From: Acidobacteriota bacterium
GTDB lineage: Bacteria; Acidobacteriota; Terriglobia; Terriglobales; Acidobacteriaceae
NCBI GenBank assembly: GCA_021802085.1
Contig: JAKAAZ010000150.1
Coordinates: 1-8,990 of the forward strand
Reading direction: 5' to 3'
DNA: 8,990 nucleotides
Both the position numbers and the translations under genes were made by a program. Below the pieces are notes generated by a model. It had not been told where the DNA came from and ran no database searches. It saw nothing but the letters and a program-made list of their open reading frames with translations. Shown piece after piece: positions 1 through 8,009 of this stretch; within the stretch, counting starts at the first letter, position 1, and each line of letters begins with the position of its first letter.

Positions 1-63
1 CAAATCCTCCGGCTTCTGGTAACTTCCCAGCAGCCGGTCGATCAACTCCTTGTCCATCTCCAT
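1..63 (-). CDS. IS256-family transposase, N-terminal 21 codons (cut by window edge)
   Basis: The visible peptide begins MEMDKELIDRLLGSYQKPED, which I recognise as the typical start of IS256-family (mutator-type) transposases; these normally run about 400 residues and carry a DDE catalytic triad that lies outside this window. ATG at 61-63 is preceded by AGGAG (minus strand, 69-73) at 5 bases, a good ribosome binding site. A second in-frame ATG at 55-57 is possible. The coding frame stays open to the window edge. Nothing can be said about whether the full transposase is intact. The family call rests on a short peptide plus the matching terminal sequence next to it. Confidence 0.72.
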   Translation of the reverse strand, partial: MEMDKELIDRLLGSYQKPEDL

Positions 64-120
64 ACGATCTCCTCTCCCTCATTAGAAAAGATCGTTTACA
101 CAAAATGATTTACACCCTCC
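1..120 (-). mobile_element. Left end of an IS256-family insertion sequence
   Basis: Upstream of the transposase start the minus strand ends in GGAGGGTGTAAATCATTTTG TGTAAACGATC (positions 120 to about 90). The form GGRGGTGTAAA...TTTTGTGTAAA is the style of terminal inverted repeat I know from IS256-family elements, so I place the outer boundary near 119-120. Only one end is in the window, so neither the partner repeat nor the 8-9 bp target duplication expected for this family can be seen. The element lies about 250 bases beyond the last operon gene and points away from it. Confidence 0.68.
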
Positions 121-369
121 TGGAAACTTTACGCAGTAAAAAAACTTCTGGGTGGACCCTGCCAGGGACTCGGCGTGAAATCCAATACTCGCTCTTCACA
201 TGGACAGGCAAATGCGCTTACTGCGGAGCAACCGTGGGCCATTCACACGGCCCATAACACTTAACGTTGTAATAGTAGTACCCAACGTCGGTAATACAAT
301 CGCGGCGCAATAACACTCAAACAAAGTACAACCTGCACATGTCCTTGCCGCACTTTCAGTAAACTCCCG
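121..369. other. Noncoding gap between operon end and IS element
   Basis: I see no credible gene here on either strand. It contains a 6-bp inverted repeat TGGGCC/GGCCCA (235-240 and 249-254, 8-base loop) and another, ACGTTG/CAACGT (264-269 and 283-288, 13-base loop). Neither is followed by a T tract on the minus strand, so they are not convincing terminators. The operon transcript presumably ends in this stretch or in the IS element. Confidence 0.6.
138..167 (-). terminator. Weak candidate terminator downstream of the operon
   Basis: On the minus strand a short hairpin CCCT-GGC-AGGG (167-157) is followed after 12 bases by a run of seven T (144-138). The stem is only 4 bp and the spacing to the T run is too long for a standard intrinsic terminator. 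A 3-bp alternative (GGG/CCC, 159-150) sits closer. This is the only T run in the gap downstream of the last gene. Confidence 0.2.
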
Positions 370-1449
370 CTAGGCGTTTGTCCTAACGAGCTTCGTCACA
401 CGACCAGTTCGATTCCAGTCGGAGACATAAATATTGGCATTCTGGTCGATGTAACATCCATGGGCAGCGCTGAACGATGCAGGCGCGATCTCGCCTGGTT
501 GAACCTGGTAGTTCGCCCACTGAGTTTTCTGCGGATTGTCTCCCAGGAAAGCCACCGGAACGTTGTCCCTGTCCAGGATGGTGACGCGTCCTTCCAGTTC
601 AGAAACCAGCGCATAGTCTCCAAAGAAACTCACCTGGCATGGCCGCCTCAGATGCAGAGTGATCGTTTGCACAAACTTTCCGTCGAAGTCGAAATGAACG
701 AGTCGCCGGTTCTCACGATCGCAGATCAGCAGTAGCGGCTGGTCGTAGCGTGTATCGACTGCCAAGCCGTGGTTGCAGTCGAATAAACCGTTCGACGTAC
801 CCTTCCCCGCGTAGCTCGCCAGGTACCCACCGTTCTTGTCGAACCTGAAGAGCCGCGAGTCTCCATAACCATTGGCGATAAAGATGCTGCCATCGGGTCC
901 CGGTACCGCCGCAGTCAGTCGCCACTGGTTTGGAGCTTGGAAGCCGGCCTCCGGCGGAGCGGTAATCTTCTGTACGACCGTGCCATCCGTCTTCATCTTG
1001 ACAAAGAGCCAGTTTTCCCTGGGCGTCCCCTTCTGCACCGTTGTGTACAGGTACTCGTCCTCACCCTCCTGGGCGTAGAACATCGAGTGAACTTCGGGAT
1101 ACTCGTTGGCAATCGTCTTCAACAGATGTCCATCTGGGCCATACACTAAGATCCCCGTCTCGCTCTGCGTGCTGACATATATATGCCCGGCATTGTCGGT
1201 AGCAATGCCTCCATGCGTACCTCCAAAAGCAGTTCCAGCGGGCAGTTGTCCCCACTGCGGTACAACCTGGTAGGTCCAGGTACCATTGCCTGTCTGCATC
1301 GTCACTCCCGCTGAGCTTTCACCTGCGTGGCACACCTCTGCTTCCGCGCCTTTTCCTGCCAGAGCCGCGAACACAGTGGCTCCCGTAACAGCGCAAAACT
1401 GCCGTCTGTCGAATACTCCTGCTACAGCTTGATTCCGTGTCCGGTTCAT
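370..1449 (-). CDS. Tat-exported NHL/six-bladed beta-propeller protein
   Basis: This 359-residue protein starts with a twin-arginine signal (DRRQFCAVTG, residues 14-23, then a hydrophobic stretch to about 31 and a likely cut near AEA at 35-37), so it should be folded in the cytoplasm and exported. The mature part shows NHL-like blades, each with a G/A-x-D-x-x-G-x-I-Y-V-x-D type core: about 79-113, 183-217, 226-263 and 330-356, with weaker blades between. Such propellers bind ligands or proteins; some relatives are peptidyl-amidoglycolate or lactonase-like enzymes, but I cannot assign a reaction. The ATG lies inside the upstream stop region (ATGA overlap), with AGGA at 1457-1460, seven bases away. 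It is the last gene of the operon and ends with TAG. Confidence 0.86.
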   Translation of the reverse strand: MNRTRNQAVAGVFDRRQFCAVTGATVFAALAGKGAEAEVCHAGESSAGVTMQTGNGTWTYQVVPQWGQLPAGTAFGGTHGGIATDNAGHIYVSTQSETGILVYGPDGHLLKTIANEYPEVHSMFYAQEGEDEYLYTTVQKGTPRENWLFVKMKTDGTVVQKITAPPEAGFQAPNQWRLTAAVPGPDGSIFIANGYGDSRLFRFDKNGGYLASYAGKGTSNGLFDCNHGLAVDTRYDQPLLLICDRENRRLVHFDFDGKFVQTITLHLRRPCQVSFFGDYALVSELEGRVTILDRDNVPVAFLGDNPQKTQWANYQVQPGEIAPASFSAAHGCYIDQNANIYVSDWNRTGRVTKLVRTNA

Positions 1450-2897
1450 GGCACATTCCTCGCGATGGCATGCGTCGACTCCGCGACGGGCGCGGGTTGC
1501 GCAGGCGTGTTGTATAGATAAACGTGGCGCAGATTCTTCATTGAGCCAAGGGGAGCCAAGGCTGCCTTGGTTACTTTCGTCCCGCTCAGGTTCAGATACG
1601 TCAACTGTGACAGCGGAGCCAGCTTCGCGAGTCCATCTCCGGTGATCGCCGTTCTTTCCAGATGGAGAGCGCGCAAATGCGTAAACGTACCCAGCGTATC
1701 GAAGCTTGCATTCGTCACCGCCGTGCCTCCCAGGTCCGCTTCCACGATATAGGGCGCAAATTTCTGGAATTGCGCAAGCTGCGCGTCATCAAAGCTTCTC
1801 GCCACATCCGCCGTATTCAATATCAATCCATCCGAGGGCTTTTTTGAGACCAGCATCAGCTTGGCTCCCTGTCCGTTCGCCATTTGCCGGATTTCTGGCA
1901 TCATCCGGCTATAGTCTCCTACTGGTACCAGCGGGGGTTCCGGCGCCTTCTCCCGAATCGAGATACCCCTCACGGTCGTCGCTGCCGGTGAGGCTCCATC
2001 AAGGACCCAAGCTCGAATCCACGCAATCTCCTCCGGCTTCAAAGGCGGTTTCCCTTGAGCCGGCATAAACTGCTTGTGATTCGGCGGAAGTGTCACCCTC
2101 GTCAACAGGAGGCTCTGGCCTGGCTTGCCCGGAATGATCACCGGTCCGCTGTTGCCACCCTCCATCAGCTGCCCGTATGAATCCAGCCTCAATCCGCCCT
2201 TCACCTTGTGCTCACCATGGCATGTGACGCAGTTTGCATCGAGAATCGGATTGATATGCGCGGCGTAAAACGAACCAGGCACCATCTGGGGCTGCACGGT
2301 GCCGAATATAAGCCAGCGCTTCATGGGCGCTGGCATGTACTCGGTGAGATAGTTGTTTCCGTGCGTCAACGAGCCGCCCTCGTGGGCCGCCCAGACCAGC
2401 ACCAGCAGCACACAGGTCAGCAGCGCGGGGTATACGTGTGGGACAGTTCCCGACATCCACCACGGTCGCGCCAGCAAACACACCAGCACGCCGATGGTCA
2501 GCGTAATTCCACCCCACATGTGCCGCGTAACGCCGGGGCCAGCGGTACCGCTGCCGTAGGCCAGCAGATATCCCAGCGTTAATGCGCCCAGGCAGCCGAT
2601 GAACCCCAGACCCAGCACAAATCCCGCAGCCTCGCGCAATGCCGGTCGGCATGCTCCCGCAATCTCAAGCATGGGAACCAGCACGATCAGTCCGATAGGA
2701 AAATGCACGACCAGCGGATGGAATCGCCCCAGAAATTGTTGCCAGTCTCGGTGTGGTTTCCCGTCCAGTTTGAATAGCCAGGGCAGCAGCAGCAGCGCCA
2801 TGCTCATCGCAAACGAGACGGCCCACACTACCCGCGTCGACTTGCCCTTTGAAAGCAACCTGTCGTCCAGCAACGTTGCGATTTGAACCGTCTTCAC
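1446..2897 (-). CDS. DUF2231 membrane protein fused to planctomycete-type cytochrome c and leucine-rich repeats
   Basis: Three parts are visible in this 483-residue protein. Residues about 24-175 form five predicted membrane segments of DUF2231 type, with conserved-looking histidines at 60 and 65 (FHPLVVHFPIGL), 126 (RHMWGG) and 172 (HEGGSLTHG). Residues about 205-302 are a PSCyt1-type cytochrome c domain with heme site CVTCH (223-227) and a candidate axial methionine at 278 (FMPAQG). Residues about 380-465 hold about four leucine-rich repeats (LRALHLERTAI, LTYLNLSGTKV and neighbours). It probably anchors a heme domain outside the membrane and links it to membrane electron carriers; that is inference. 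The start is GTG within the preceding stop (GTGA overlap). No clear ribosome binding site precedes it, so translation is probably coupled to the DUF1501 gene. It overlaps the next gene by ATGA. Confidence 0.9.
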   Translation of the reverse strand: MKTVQIATLLDDRLLSKGKSTRVVWAVSFAMSMALLLLPWLFKLDGKPHRDWQQFLGRFHPLVVHFPIGLIVLVPMLEIAGACRPALREAAGFVLGLGFIGCLGALTLGYLLAYGSGTAGPGVTRHMWGGITLTIGVLVCLLARPWWMSGTVPHVYPALLTCVLLVLVWAAHEGGSLTHGNNYLTEYMPAPMKRWLIFGTVQPQMVPGSFYAAHINPILDANCVTCHGEHKVKGGLRLDSYGQLMEGGNSGPVIIPGKPGQSLLLTRVTLPPNHKQFMPAQGKPPLKPEEIAWIRAWVLDGASPAATTVRGISIREKAPEPPLVPVGDYSRMMPEIRQMANGQGAKLMLVSKKPSDGLILNTADVARSFDDAQLAQFQKFAPYIVEADLGGTAVTNASFDTLGTFTHLRALHLERTAITGDGLAKLAPLSQLTYLNLSGTKVTKAALAPLGSMKNLRHVYLYNTPAQPAPVAESTHAIARNVP

Positions 2898-4447
2898 GCG
2901 AGCAGTCCGGTTACCACGCTGGCGGGTGTTGTTCCAGTCAGCTTTTGATCCAGTCCCTGAACCTTATACGTCAATTTATTATGGTCGATGCCCAGGCAGT
3001 GCAGGATTGTCGCATTGAAATCCCGGACCGGCACTGGATCCTTGACGACGTTATAGCTGTACTCATCGGTTTCGCCATAGGTGATTCCTGGCTGCACGCC
3101 ACCGCCTGCCATCCACGTGGTATAGCAACGCGGATGATGGTCGCGCCCATAGTTGTCTGGCGTGAGACCGCCCTGGCTATAAACCGTGCGTCCAAACTCA
3201 CCCGCCCAGATCACCAGCGTATCGTCGAGCAATCCTCGCTGCTTCAGGTCGGTCACCAGCGCATAACATCCGCGGTCCGTTTCCTGGCAAAGTATGGGAA
3301 GCACCCCGGTTACATTGCCATGTACATCCCATCCGCGCTTGTATACCTGCGTAAACCGAACGCCTCGCTCCGCCATTCGCCGAGCCATCAGGCAGTTATA
3401 CGCAAACGTTCCCGGCTCCTTCGCATCCGGTCCATAGAGATCCCATGTGGACTTGGGCTCCTTGCTCAAGTCTGCCAACTCCGGCACCGATGCCTGCATG
3501 CGATACGCCATTTCGTACTGAGAGATTCGTGAATTCGTCTCCGGATCGCCCAGCTCCTCGAACGTTTGCCGATTGATGGCGTTCACCGCATCGAGCATCT
3601 TGCGGCGCACCTCGCGGTCCACGCCATTTGGGTCGCTCAGATAAAGCACTAGATCGCCCGAGGAACGCAATCCCACGCCGGCGTACTCCGAGGACAAAAA
3701 TCCGCTGCTCCACAACCGCGACGACACCGGCTGGTTGTTCTCCTTCGCGTTCAACTTTGTCTGGAGCACCATGAACGTCGGAAGGTTGTCGTTCATGCTG
3801 CCCAAACCGTACGCTAGCCATGAACCCAGGCAAGGCTTACCCGCGTTCATGTTTCCCGTATTCATCAGCATGATCGCCGGCTCGTGATTGATCGCGTCCG
3901 TGTTTGTCGTCTTGATGATGGTCAGGTCATCGGCCATCCGCCCCGTATTCGGCAGCAGATCGCTCACCCACGCCCCCGACTTGCCATATTGTTTGAATGC
4001 CCAGTGCGATGGCGCTATCGGAAACCGCGCCTGGCCCGCCGTCATCCCCGTCAACTGCTGCGCCCCCCGCACCGAGTCCGGAATATCCGTGTTGTAGAGC
4101 GCGGCAAGATTCGGCTTGTAATCCAGCAGGTCTATCTGCGGCGGACCGCCAGACATGAACAGGTAAATTGCGCGTTTCGCCTTGGGAGCAAAATAAGGCA
4201 GTTTCAAATCTCCTCCGGCCGGTGCCGCAGACGGGCTCGATGTACTCGCCGCATGCGCGTCGCGCATCAGAGCACGGTCACCCAGCAGGCTGGCCAGCGC
4301 GGCCCACCCCAGTACCTTGCCCGTCCGTCCAAGAAAGCGGCGGCGCGTCTGCAGCGTCGCCCACTCCTGCTTCAACTCCGCCGGAATAGGCAGATCCATT
4401 ACGTTGGGAATGTCCTCGGTATCGGTACAAAGTGGATGTTGCTTCAT
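2894..4447 (-). CDS. DUF1501 family protein, Tat-exported
   Basis: The 517-residue product carries a twin-arginine signal set back from the N terminus (TRRRFLGRTGKVLG, residues 34-47, followed by a hydrophobic run and AHA at 64-66). The rest matches DUF1501, a family structurally allied to alkaline phosphatase/sulfatase-type metalloenzymes and usually about 450-500 residues long. Visible family motifs are FMSGGPPQIDLLDYKP (97-112), NTDAINHEPA (182-191), GWDVHGN (372-378), AGEFGRT (415-421) and GRDHHPRCYTTWMAGGGV (434-451). The Asp and His residues in these motifs (D106, H188, D374, H376, E417, D436, H437, H438) are plausible metal ligands. ATG is preceded by GAGGGAGG, a strong site. It follows the cytochrome lipoprotein gene by 14 bases. 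DUF1501 genes commonly sit beside DUF1549/DUF1553 genes; the substrate is unknown. Confidence 0.93.
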   Translation of the reverse strand: MKQHPLCTDTEDIPNVMDLPIPAELKQEWATLQTRRRFLGRTGKVLGWAALASLLGDRALMRDAHAASTSSPSAAPAGGDLKLPYFAPKAKRAIYLFMSGGPPQIDLLDYKPNLAALYNTDIPDSVRGAQQLTGMTAGQARFPIAPSHWAFKQYGKSGAWVSDLLPNTGRMADDLTIIKTTNTDAINHEPAIMLMNTGNMNAGKPCLGSWLAYGLGSMNDNLPTFMVLQTKLNAKENNQPVSSRLWSSGFLSSEYAGVGLRSSGDLVLYLSDPNGVDREVRRKMLDAVNAINRQTFEELGDPETNSRISQYEMAYRMQASVPELADLSKEPKSTWDLYGPDAKEPGTFAYNCLMARRMAERGVRFTQVYKRGWDVHGNVTGVLPILCQETDRGCYALVTDLKQRGLLDDTLVIWAGEFGRTVYSQGGLTPDNYGRDHHPRCYTTWMAGGGVQPGITYGETDEYSYNVVKDPVPVRDFNATILHCLGIDHNKLTYKVQGLDQKLTGTTPASVVTGLLA

Positions 4448-4461
4448 AAGTCCTCCCTCAA

Positions 4462-7400
4462 CTACTTCGTCACTGTCTCGTCCAGGTTCAGCATCTCGCT
4501 TGCCACCATCGTCCAGGCCGCCAACTCAGGCGCCGGGATCGAGGCGTCGCTCTTCTTTTCGCCCACTTCAATCAGTTCATGCGCCGCCTTGGGGTCCGCC
4601 GCATAATGCTTTTCCATCTGCGCCAGCGAACCCTCCAGCACAGAGGCCATCTGGGGTGGCGGATCGTGCGACAACAGAATATCGCTCATCAACTTAATGC
4701 GCTGGTCCGGCTGCTTCCCGCCTTGTTCGATCACCCGCTGCGCCAACGCCCGCGCCGCCTCAACCCACTGCACATCGTCCATCGTCACCAGCGCCTGCAG
4801 GGGCGTATCCGTCCGCTGCCGCCGCGTGCAGGCGACATCGCGCATCGGTGCGTCGAACGCATCCATATCCGGCATCATCGCCATGCGCTTCCAGTACGTG
4901 TACATGCTGCGCCGGTAGAGCGCATCGCCGTGTTGCTGTACATACACTAATGTATCGCTTCCCCCTATGCTCACCTGCTCCCACACATTCGCAGGCTGAT
5001 ACGGCTTAACGCTGGGGCCGCCAACTTTATTCACCAGCAGCCCGCTCGATTCGAGCGCGATGTCCCGCAGCATTTCAGCATCCATCCGGAACCGCGGCCC
5101 ATGCGACAGCAGCAGGTTTTTCGGGTCCTTCGCAAGCTGCTCCGGCGTCGACTTCGCATCCTGCCGATACGTCGCCGACATTACCATCAGCTTGTACATA
5201 TGCTTGACGTTCCACCCGCTCTGACGGAACTCAACCGCCAGCCAGTCCAGCAGCTCGGGGTTCGAAGGCCGCTGCCCCATGATCCCGAAGTCTTCGGTCG
5301 TCTCCACCAGTCCGGTTCCGAACAACTCGTACCACATCCGATTCACGGTCACCCGCGCCGTCAATGGATTCTCCGGGCTGACCGTCCACTTCGCCAGGGC
5401 CAACCGATTGTGAGGTTCGCCCGCCGGCAACGGGGGAAGAAAATGCGGCGTGTTCGCCTCCACCCTCTGGGTTCGCGCCGTGTACACTCCCCGCGTCAGC
5501 ACGTCCGCGTATGCAATCGACGGCTTCTCCCAGGCCACCAGGGTCAGCGGGCCGCCTTCGGAGAGTTTAACGAGCTGTGCATCCAGCTGGTCGATCCGAC
5601 TCTTGACTGCGCGGAAGTCCGTGTCCACGTAATTGAGATAAAACTCGCTGATTGTGTGCCACTGGTCTTCATTCCACCGGTCTTGCGGCTTCGTCACTAT
5701 CTCCGCAACATAGTCTTCATAGGGGAGCCGCTTCGCTTCTTCTCCTGTCAGCGCGCGCCCATACAGGCGGATGTCCTGGTACCGTGTGTCCTGCGCCGGA
5801 GTCGCGTCGGGATATCTCCATCCAAGCTGCATCGGAGCCTGCGTCCGTATCGTCGACTGATGCAGCGTATCGAAAACCACGCGGGTCGGTACCGCCGTGC
5901 CGTTCACATAGATTTTGATTCCTGATGCTTTGCCCGATCCATCGTAGGTAAAGAACACGTGTTTCCACTTGCCGTCGAGAGGCAGAGGATCGACCGTCGA
6001 AACCTTGATGGCGACCAGCGGCGTCATGTCCTTCGCCATCTTGGTTGCTGGCTTCTTGGAGTCCTTCTTCTTGGCAACTTCCTTCTTCTTAGGTGGCTTG
6101 TTGGGCGCCAGGTCCTTGGCGGTCAGATCTGTGGGGGTTGGGTAATGGAACGGCTCCTTTGGAAGAGTTCCCTTCTTCGCTGCTGAATCCTTGGATTTCG
6201 CTTTCTCCTTGGGTTCTTCATTCACCAGATCGACACTGAGGATTCCCTTTTCGACCGAGAGATCCCAGCCTCGGTTGTGCTGGGTCGTATCCATCTTCGA
6301 TATCAGGGCACCTGAAGTGCTTTCCACTGTGTAGTTCGGCGCGGCGCGCAGCATGAACCATCCACCCAGGGAGAAGGGCTGGTTCCAATCCTCATCGCCA
6401 GTCTGTCCCAGCATGATGTGCGTGCTGGCATCGATGCGAAAGTCAGGCCACAGCCAGGTCGTCTCGCCCCATTGCGGCTTCGATTTACCGATTGGGAAAC
6501 TCGCCGGATTCGCATTCGGCGCGCTGTTCTTCAGCACCTCGCCCCCGCCTTCATCCAGGCGCAGGCGAAGCAAGAGCTTATCGGGCGAGACTGGCGTTGG
6601 CGGATTCTGTCCCGACGCGAGCCACTTCCGCACCAGCGTGCGCTCCTGCAACCGCGCCGCATACAGTTGGCCGGCAAGCTCCGATCGTGTCGCCAACACC
6701 CGGTTGTATGCGTCCACATTCCGCTGTGTTGGGATTCGGGCAACCGGTGTCCAAACCGGCCTGTCTCCATTGAATGGCAGCTCATCGATATTGTTGAAGA
6801 AGGCGCTCAACGCATAGAAGTCCTTCTGCGTCGTCGGATCATATTTGTGATCGTGACAGACGGCGCAACCCACGGTGAGGCCCATGAAGGTGGCGCCGTA
6901 GGCCTCGGTACGCTCCCTCGCCATGTTGACACGGAGCTCCTCGGGGATGGTTCCGCCTTCATTGCTGCTCACGCCGAGGCGCACGTATCCGCTCGCGATC
7001 AATGGATCCAGATTTTTGGCCGGCAGAAGGTCTCCGGCGATCTGCTCCATGGCAAACTGATCGAACCGCTTGTTGCTGTTGAACGACCGAATCAGATAGT
7101 CGCGATAGGGCCAGATGTCCCGGCTGTTATCGTAGTGGAGCCCATAGGTGTCGGCGTAACGGGCGTAATCCATCCAGTAGCGCGCCCGCGCTTCTCCATA
7201 GCTCTGGCTTGCGAGCAGCCTGTCCACCACGCGCTCATAGGCATGCGGCGACGTATCGTTTACAAAGGCGCTGACCTCCGCAGGCGTAGGCAGTAAGCCT
7301 GTCAGGTCGAGCGTCACGCGCCGGATCAATGTGTCCTTGTCCGCTTCCGGGGAGGGATGCAAACCCTCTTTCTGCATACGCGCCAGGACAAACAGATCGA

Positions 7401-7953
7401 TCGGCGTCCTGGCCCAACCATTGTCCGGAACCGCAGTCGGCAGCGGGGGCTTGACAGGTTTCTCGAACGCCCAGTGCGGACGATAGACTGCGCCCTCTTT
7501 CACCCACTCTTTGAGGATTGCGATGTCCGCAGGTTTCATCGGTTTCGCCTCGCCTTGCGGCGACTGCGGCATCAGATAGTGAGGATCCGTTGATTCGATC
7601 CGCTTGATGAGTTCGCTTCGCTCAGGGTGCCCGGGCACAATCGCGTCGGGGTGCCCCGGTCGTTTTTTGAACGCCGATTCTTCCAGATCAAGCCGCAGGC
7701 CAGCCTTGCGCATCTCCGGGTCCGGCCCATGACAACTGAAGCAGTTGCTTGCCAGGATCGGCTGCACATCCTGGTTAAAATCAAGCCGCTGCGCACTCTG
7801 GCCTGTCATCGTACGCGGCCGTCTGTCGCGACAGCCAACCACCGTCCCCAGCATGGCCCCTGCAAGACACAATAACGGCGCCCAAGCAAAATGAGTTGGC
7901 TTGGATCGAACTACCCTTTTTGAAATCGCGGCGCTCGGATAGTCAGTCGCCAA
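4462..7953 (-). CDS. PSCyt1-DUF1549-LamG-DUF1553 lipoprotein cytochrome
   Basis: This 1163-residue protein is the operon's first gene. It has an N-terminal hydrophobic segment ending in a lipobox (TVVGC, Cys41), so it is probably a lipoprotein. The PSCyt1 cytochrome c domain spans about 55-160, with heme site CFSCH (71-75) and candidate axial Met128. DUF1549 (PSCyt2) spans about 180-395 and has the family's second CXXCH, CAVCHDHKYDP (363-373). A LamG/concanavalin-like domain (about 461-735) follows, interrupted by a lysine-rich insert (about 580-645). DUF1553 (PSD1) covers about 845-1090, with NRMWYELFG (871-879). The start is TTG with AGGAG nine bases upstream; an in-frame TAG lies four codons upstream, so no earlier start is likely. 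It may be a di-heme electron carrier bound to a surface, with LamG binding polysaccharide; neither role is proven. Confidence 0.93.
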   Translation of the reverse strand: MATDYPSAAISKRVVRSKPTHFAWAPLLCLAGAMLGTVVGCRDRRPRTMTGQSAQRLDFNQDVQPILASNCFSCHGPDPEMRKAGLRLDLEESAFKKRPGHPDAIVPGHPERSELIKRIESTDPHYLMPQSPQGEAKPMKPADIAILKEWVKEGAVYRPHWAFEKPVKPPLPTAVPDNGWARTPIDLFVLARMQKEGLHPSPEADKDTLIRRVTLDLTGLLPTPAEVSAFVNDTSPHAYERVVDRLLASQSYGEARARYWMDYARYADTYGLHYDNSRDIWPYRDYLIRSFNSNKRFDQFAMEQIAGDLLPAKNLDPLIASGYVRLGVSSNEGGTIPEELRVNMARERTEAYGATFMGLTVGCAVCHDHKYDPTTQKDFYALSAFFNNIDELPFNGDRPVWTPVARIPTQRNVDAYNRVLATRSELAGQLYAARLQERTLVRKWLASGQNPPTPVSPDKLLLRLRLDEGGGEVLKNSAPNANPASFPIGKSKPQWGETTWLWPDFRIDASTHIMLGQTGDEDWNQPFSLGGWFMLRAAPNYTVESTSGALISKMDTTQHNRGWDLSVEKGILSVDLVNEEPKEKAKSKDSAAKKGTLPKEPFHYPTPTDLTAKDLAPNKPPKKKEVAKKKDSKKPATKMAKDMTPLVAIKVSTVDPLPLDGKWKHVFFTYDGSGKASGIKIYVNGTAVPTRVVFDTLHQSTIRTQAPMQLGWRYPDATPAQDTRYQDIRLYGRALTGEEAKRLPYEDYVAEIVTKPQDRWNEDQWHTISEFYLNYVDTDFRAVKSRIDQLDAQLVKLSEGGPLTLVAWEKPSIAYADVLTRGVYTARTQRVEANTPHFLPPLPAGEPHNRLALAKWTVSPENPLTARVTVNRMWYELFGTGLVETTEDFGIMGQRPSNPELLDWLAVEFRQSGWNVKHMYKLMVMSATYRQDAKSTPEQLAKDPKNLLLSHGPRFRMDAEMLRDIALESSGLLVNKVGGPSVKPYQPANVWEQVSIGGSDTLVYVQQHGDALYRRSMYTYWKRMAMMPDMDAFDAPMRDVACTRRQRTDTPLQALVTMDDVQWVEAARALAQRVIEQGGKQPDQRIKLMSDILLSHDPPPQMASVLEGSLAQMEKHYAADPKAAHELIEVGEKKSDASIPAPELAAWTMVASEMLNLDETVTK

Positions 7954-7962
7954 TTGGATGCA

Positions 7963-7967
7963 CTCCT
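7963..7967 (-). promoter_or_regulatory. Ribosome binding site that fixes the TTG start of the first operon gene
   Basis: The minus strand reads GTAGGAGTGCATCCAATTG. AGGAG lies nine bases before the TTG at 7951-7953. The reading frame has a stop (TAG) just upstream, and no ATG or GTG follows before the signal peptide's hydrophobic core, so TTG is the best start. Confidence 0.7.
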
Positions 7968-8009
7968 ACACTTTGACGCTGAAAACAAACTGACACTCTC
8001 AGCATCAGA

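Noticed and set aside
235..254. TGGGCC/GGCCCA inverted repeat considered as an operon terminator
   Set aside because: The stem is only 6 bp with an 8-base loop, and no T run follows on the minus strand.
2212..2652. Minus-strand frame of 146 codons inside the membrane cytochrome gene
   Set aside because: Same-strand out-of-frame shadow. The overlapping frame has clear domains and a CXXCH motif, while this one has none.
3884..4606. Plus-strand open frame of 240 codons
   Set aside because: Antisense to the DUF1501 gene and the operon junction; Arg-rich shadow composition.
5101..5925. Long plus-strand open frame of 274 codons
   Set aside because: It lies wholly antisense to the 1163-residue cytochrome gene, is rich in Arg/His/Leu as expected for a complement-frame shadow, and matches no family I know.
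6418..7296. Plus-strand open frame of 292 codons
   Set aside because: Antisense shadow over the DUF1549 and LamG region, with no recognisable motif and no convincing start site.
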